From assembly GCF_014203125.1 (NCBI RefSeq), contig NZ_JACHIH010000021.1:27177-91176 (forward strand): a stretch of DNA of 64,000 bases. The letters run 5' to 3'. Numbering within the stretch: position 1 is the stretch's first letter; each line of letters opens with the position of its first letter. Positions 60,829 through 64,000 of the stretch are shown piece by piece. This stretch comes from Rhodopseudomonas rhenobacensis. GTDB lineage: Bacteria; Pseudomonadota; Alphaproteobacteria; Rhizobiales; Xanthobacteraceae. Below the pieces are notes generated by a model. The model ran no database searches, had not been told where the DNA came from, and saw nothing but the letters and a program-made list of their open reading frames with translations. Made by a program: the position numbers and the translations under genes.

Positions 60829-61533
60829 ATGGCCCAACGCTCGCAAAAACCGCCGCCGCCTCCCGATCTCGTTGCCGACAAGGCGGCGGCGATGAAGCTC
60901 ACCCCTGTTTCATGTGAAACAGAGGTGCGGTTAGAGGCCTATGTGGCGCTGCTGCTGCAGTGGCAGGCCAAGACCAACCTGATTTCGCCGGCGACGCTGC
61001 CGCAACTGTGGACCCGGCACGTCGCCGATTCGCTGCAGCTGTTGCGGCTGGCGCCGGACGCCAAATCCTGGCTCGACATCGGCAGCGGCGGCGGCTTTCC
61101 CGGCATGGTGCTGGCTTGCGCGCTGGCAGATATTCCCGGCGGCTCGGTGCAGCTGGTCGAGCGCAACGCCAAGAAGGCGGCGTTTTTGCGCGAAGCTTTG
61201 CGGGTGTCGGGCGGCGCCGGGCAAGTTATCCTCGCGGATATCGGGGATAGTGTGGATAGAATCGTTCCGCGTATCGATTGTGTCACCGCGCGCGCGGTGG
61301 CTCCGCTACACCAGCTTATCGGTTTCGCCGAACCCTTGATCAGCCGAGGCGCCAAAGCCTTGTTCCTCAAGGGTCAAGATGTAGAAGCGGAATTGACCGA
61401 AGCTACTAGATACTGGAAGCTGAACCCTCGCCTGCATCCCAGCCTCACCGGCGGACAGGGCTGGATTGTCGAACTCGACGCCGTCGAGCGGCAGCATCAG
61501 TCCGCCCCAACTCCCAATGGCGCCTCGGCATGA
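60829..61533 (+). CDS. rsmG: 16S rRNA 7-methylguanosine methyltransferase RsmG
   Basis: RsmG (GidB) makes m7G527 in 16S rRNA. The 234-residue protein has LQWQAKTNLISPATLPQLWTRHVADSLQL (in parts), the SAM motif WLDIGSGGGFPGMVLA, VERNAKKAAFLREA, TARAVAPLHQLI and LFLKGQDVEAEL. It starts at ATG 60829, or possibly at 60892. A parS-like site lies within its first codons. Its end overlaps the parA start by four bases (ATGA). Confidence 0.96.
   Translation: MAQRSQKPPPPPDLVADKAAAMKLTPVSCETEVRLEAYVALLLQWQAKTNLISPATLPQLWTRHVADSLQLLRLAPDAKSWLDIGSGGGFPGMVLACALADIPGGSVQLVERNAKKAAFLREALRVSGGAGQVILADIGDSVDRIVPRIDCVTARAVAPLHQLIGFAEPLISRGAKALFLKGQDVEAELTEATRYWKLNPRLHPSLTGGQGWIVELDAVERQHQSAPTPNGASA
60906..60921. 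promoter_or_regulatory. parS-like site 4 inside rsmG (one mismatch)
   Basis: TGTTTCATGTGAAACA, one change from the consensus, encoding part of PVSCETE in the rsmG reading frame. It lies about 0.6 kb upstream of parA. Confidence 0.75.
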
Positions 61534-62384
61534 CCGTAATTGATGAGATATATCAAGGTGATAGGCGGAAGGCCGGAGCCGCGCATCCGCGCATCATCGC
61601 GCTCGCCAACCAGAAGGGCGGGGTCGGCAAGACTACGACCGCAATCAATCTCGGCACCGCGCTGGCGGCGATCGGCGAGCGCGTGCTGATCGTCGACCTC
61701 GATCCGCAGGGCAACGCCTCCACCGGCCTCGGCATCGACCGCCGCAACCGCAACTGCTCGACCTACGACGTCTTGATCGGCGAGGCGCCGCTGCGCGACG
61801 CCGTGGTGCCGACCGCGGTGCCGCGGCTGCACATCGCGCCCTCGACCATGGATCTGTCCGGCCTCGAACTCGAGCTCGGCGCGATGCGCGACCGCGCGTT
61901 CCGGCTGCGCGACGCCATCGCGCTGCTCAACAAGGACATCGATCCGCCGCTCGACTACACCTATGTGCTGATCGACTGCCCGCCGTCGCTCAACCTGCTC
62001 ACCGTCAACGCGATGGCGGCGTCGGACGCGATCCTGGTGCCGTTGCAATGCGAGTTCTTCGCGCTGGAGGGTCTGTCGCAGCTGCTGCAGACCGTCGAGC
62101 AGGTGCGTAGTACGCTCAACCCGAACCTGTCGATCCACGGCATCGTGCTGACGATGTTCGACAGCCGCAACAACCTGTCCAACCAGGTGGTCGCCGACGT
62201 CCGGCAGTTCATGGGCAAGAAGGTCTACGACACCATGATCCCGCGCAACGTGCGGATCTCCGAGGCGCCGAGCTACGGCAAGCCGGTGCTGGTTTACGAT
62301 CTGAAATGCGCCGGCAGTGAAGCCTATCTGAAGCTCGCCACCGAAGTGATCCAGCGCGAGCGGGAGCTACGCGCGGCGCATTGA
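61530..62384 (+). CDS. parA: Chromosome partitioning ATPase ParA
   Basis: ParA is the deviant Walker ATPase that moves ParB-bound origins apart. The 284-residue protein has ALANQKGGVGKTTTAINLGTAL, the conserved LIVDLDPQGNASTGLG, LIDCPPSLNLLTVNAM and TMIPRNVRISEAPSYGKPV, standard for chromosomal ParA/Soj. It lies immediately after rsmG with a four-base overlap. Confidence 0.98.
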   Translation: MTVIDEIYQGDRRKAGAAHPRIIALANQKGGVGKTTTAINLGTALAAIGERVLIVDLDPQGNASTGLGIDRRNRNCSTYDVLIGEAPLRDAVVPTAVPRLHIAPSTMDLSGLELELGAMRDRAFRLRDAIALLNKDIDPPLDYTYVLIDCPPSLNLLTVNAMAASDAILVPLQCEFFALEGLSQLLQTVEQVRSTLNPNLSIHGIVLTMFDSRNNLSNQVVADVRQFMGKKVYDTMIPRNVRISEAPSYGKPVLVYDLKCAGSEAYLKLATEVIQRERELRAAH

Positions 62385-62408
62385 GGTGTGGGTTCGGCGC
62401 CGTGCGCA

Positions 62409-62557
62409 GTCATCCTTCGAGACGCCCGGCTTCGTCCTTCGGACTTCGCCGGTCTCCTCAGGATGACGGGGACGATGTGCAGCTTCTCGAGAAGTTGCAA
62501 CGAGCAAAGCGTCATCCTGAGGTGCGAGCCGTCTTCGGCGAGCCTCGAAGGATGCGA
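62409..62557. repeat. Inverted intergenic repeat between parA and parB (family D2)
   Basis: AGTCATCCTTCGAGACGCCC and GGTCTCCTCAGGATGACGGG on the left half; GCGTCATCCTGAGGTGCGAG and GCCTCGAAGGATGCGAC on the right. The two halves are inverted copies of each other. It splits an otherwise continuous parAB pair. Confidence 0.7.
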
Positions 62558-62649
62558 CACGAGTGACGAACGACACCACCCGGCGCACCGCGCCGTTATT
62601 CGTACAAGTAGCAACGCGGAGATGCGACGTGAATCCAAGGGAGCTCTTG

Positions 62650-63531
62650 ATGGCCGACGAGCAGCGTTCGCGATTGGGTCGCGGTCTGGCGAGCCTGATC
62701 GGCGATGTCGGCGGCGAGGCCGCACATCTGGAGCGGCCGCGCGCGCAGCGCAAGGTGCCGATCGAATTTCTCAAGGCCAATCCGCGCAATCCGCGCCGGG
62801 CGTTTTCCGACGCCGAACTAGGCGAACTCAGCGACTCGATCAAGCAGCACGGCGTGATCCAGCCGATCGTGGTGCGGCCGGTGAAGGGCGCGCAGGACCG
62901 CTACGAGATCATCGCCGGCGAACGGCGCTGGCGCGCCTCGCAGCTCGCCGGCCTGCACGAAGTGCCGATCGTGCCGATCGACGTCAGCGACGCGGTGGCG
63001 CTGGAAATCGCCATCATCGAGAACGTGCAGCGCGAGGACCTCAACGCGCTGGAAGAAGCGCAGGGCTATCACGCGCTCGCCGAGGAATTCAAACACAGCC
63101 AGGAGGACATCGCCAAGATCGTCGGCAAGAGCCGCAGCCACGTCGCCAACATGATGCGGTTGATGAAGTTGCCCGCCGACGTGCAGGCGCTGATCGCCGC
63201 CGGCAAACTTTCCGCCGGTCACGCCCGCGCGCTGATCGGCGTGCCGGATGCCTCGAGTGCGGCGAAGCGGATCGTCGAGGAGGGGCTGAACGTGCGGCAG
63301 GCCGAAGCGCTGGCGCACGAGGAGGGCGTGCCGGAGCGCGCGCCGCAAAAGGCCCGCGCCGGCAAGGCGGCGAAGGATCCCGACACGCTGGCGCTGGAAA
63401 AAAGAATCAGCGACGCGCTCGGCATGAAGATCAGCATCGACGACCGCGGCGGCGCCGGCGCGGTGCAGATCAAATATCGCGACCTCGATCAGCTCGACGA
63501 CATCGTGCGCCGGCTGGAGGCGGGGGGTTAG
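62650..63531 (+). CDS. parB: Chromosome partitioning protein ParB
   Basis: ParB binds parS and spreads as a CTP-dependent sliding clamp. The 293-residue protein begins MADEQRSRLGRGLASLIGDV (the ParA-activating N-terminus). It has the CTP-binding box with GERRWRASQLAGL, IENVQREDLNALEEAQGY, the helix-turn-helix SQEDIAKIVGKSRSHVANMMRLMKLP (in parts) and a C-terminal dimer domain. The ATG at 62650 follows a GGGAGCTCTTG ribosome-binding site; an upstream start at 62563 would read through repeat sequence. Confidence 0.97.
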   Translation: MADEQRSRLGRGLASLIGDVGGEAAHLERPRAQRKVPIEFLKANPRNPRRAFSDAELGELSDSIKQHGVIQPIVVRPVKGAQDRYEIIAGERRWRASQLAGLHEVPIVPIDVSDAVALEIAIIENVQREDLNALEEAQGYHALAEEFKHSQEDIAKIVGKSRSHVANMMRLMKLPADVQALIAAGKLSAGHARALIGVPDASSAAKRIVEEGLNVRQAEALAHEEGVPERAPQKARAGKAAKDPDTLALEKRISDALGMKISIDDRGGAGAVQIKYRDLDQLDDIVRRLEAGG

Positions 63532-63558
63532 TTGGCGGCGGGGGCGAGGCGAACGCCA

Positions 63559-63798
63559 ATGCTTGTTCTCGATTTTCTGCTCGACATCATCGGCTACGGC
63601 ACGGCGCGGATGCTGCTTCCTCTGTTGACGTTCGGCCGCATTCGGGTCGAAGCGGTGAAGTCGCGCGATGCCGGTTTCAATAGTCTTGGCTTCAAGCGGC
63701 TTCCCGGCGGCGAACTGTTGTGCGCGTCGGATCTCGCCGGATGGGTCGGCGTGCTGATCTGGGCGCTGCTGCTGGTGGTGATCGCCCTCGCGATCTGA
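63559..63798 (+). CDS. Small membrane protein
   Basis: A 79-residue protein beginning MLVLDFLLDIIGYGTARMLL, with two hydrophobic segments (residues 3-22 and about 59-79, GVLIWALLLVVIALAI). The family is not recognised. The start is ATG 63559 or TTG 63532. It follows parB by about 28 bp on the same strand. Function unknown. Confidence 0.55.
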   Translation: MLVLDFLLDIIGYGTARMLLPLLTFGRIRVEAVKSRDAGFNSLGFKRLPGGELLCASDLAGWVGVLIWALLLVVIALAI

Positions 63799-63944
63799 GC
63801 GACGAGTAGCCGGCGCCATCGACACAAGGACTGCGTCATCCTGAGAGCCTGTGAAGCTATTCGATTGGCGGCTCTCGGCGATATGATGTGTCGCGATCGC
63901 TGCGCAGGAGTGCGGTTGGTGGGGTGCGGTCGGTGGCTGATCGG

Positions 63945-64000
63945 CTACGCCGCGGCGCTGTGGGTGAGGCGATGGCCTTGCAGGATGTTGTTGGCGAGGG
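63945..64000 (-). CDS. Possible C-terminal end of a minus-strand gene running out of the window
   Basis: The minus-strand frame entering from the right edge reads LANNILQGHRLTHSAAA and ends in a TAG at 63945. Too little is visible to assign a family, and the frame may be chance. Confidence 0.25.
   Translation of the reverse strand, partial: LANNILQGHRLTHSAAA

Overview
The window is a 64 kb stretch of GC-rich, densely coding bacterial chromosome. Nearly every gene is a core housekeeping gene. The protein sequences, the hemJ-rho-mnmE-mnmG-rsmG-parA-parB order, a rhizobial-type phosphatidylethanolamine N-methyltransferase and an OlsB-type ornithine-lipid acyltransferase point to an alphaproteobacterium of the order Hyphomicrobiales. 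Rhodopseudomonas, Bradyrhizobium or a close relative (Nitrobacteraceae) is most likely, an inference from recognised protein families and gene order. No rRNA, tRNA, CRISPR array, prophage or intact insertion sequence was seen.

Layout. 1-4.4 kb: the end of queG, an EI24-type membrane protein, a YiiX-like hydrolase and a Tat-exported amine oxidase. 4.5-11.3 kb: a translation block on the minus strand (infC, rpmI, rplT, pheS, pheT) with two small genes inserted between pheS and pheT and an opposite-strand secreted-protein gene between infC and rpmI. 11.5-19 kb: hydrolase, nth, DUF2244, Ada-like methyltransferase, gpmA, dapB, pyrF, flavin reductase and pmtA. 19-25.6 kb: heat-shock genes dnaJ, dnaK, grpE and hrcA. 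25.7-34 kb: rph, rdgB, hemW, LppC-like lipoprotein, rsmI, yraN, gshB and comM. 34-38.5 kb: a hybrid sensor kinase and olsB. 38.7-44.4 kb: coaA and a his operon (hisB, DUF2628, hisH, GIY-YIG gene, hisA, two small genes, hisF, hisE). 44.5-50.6 kb: hslVU, Smr, mltA, Tim44-like and secB. 50.9-53.8 kb: dnaQ, coaE, maf and a dikinase regulator.

53.8-64 kb is the most distinctive part. The 457 bp between the dikinase-regulator gene (the Rickettsia RP001 type) and hemJ holds six GANTC sites, DnaA-box-like sequences and an AT-rich patch, and is a strong candidate for the chromosomal replication origin. It is followed by rho, mnmE, mnmG, rsmG, parA and parB, with four parS palindromes (two exact, two with one change) spread over 3 kb. 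Origin and centromere therefore appear to lie within about 7 kb of each other.

Regulatory points include an ATT start codon for infC, which restores the usual IF3 length, intrinsic terminators after infC, dnaK, secB and rho, and a possible mnmG promoter just upstream of two parS sites. Several families of dispersed palindromic intergenic repeats fill the gaps between convergent or unrelated genes. The most unusual accessory content is a set of small uncharacterised genes embedded without disruption in two core operons: an HEPN-like pair in pheST, and a GIY-YIG gene plus a membrane/soluble pair in his.
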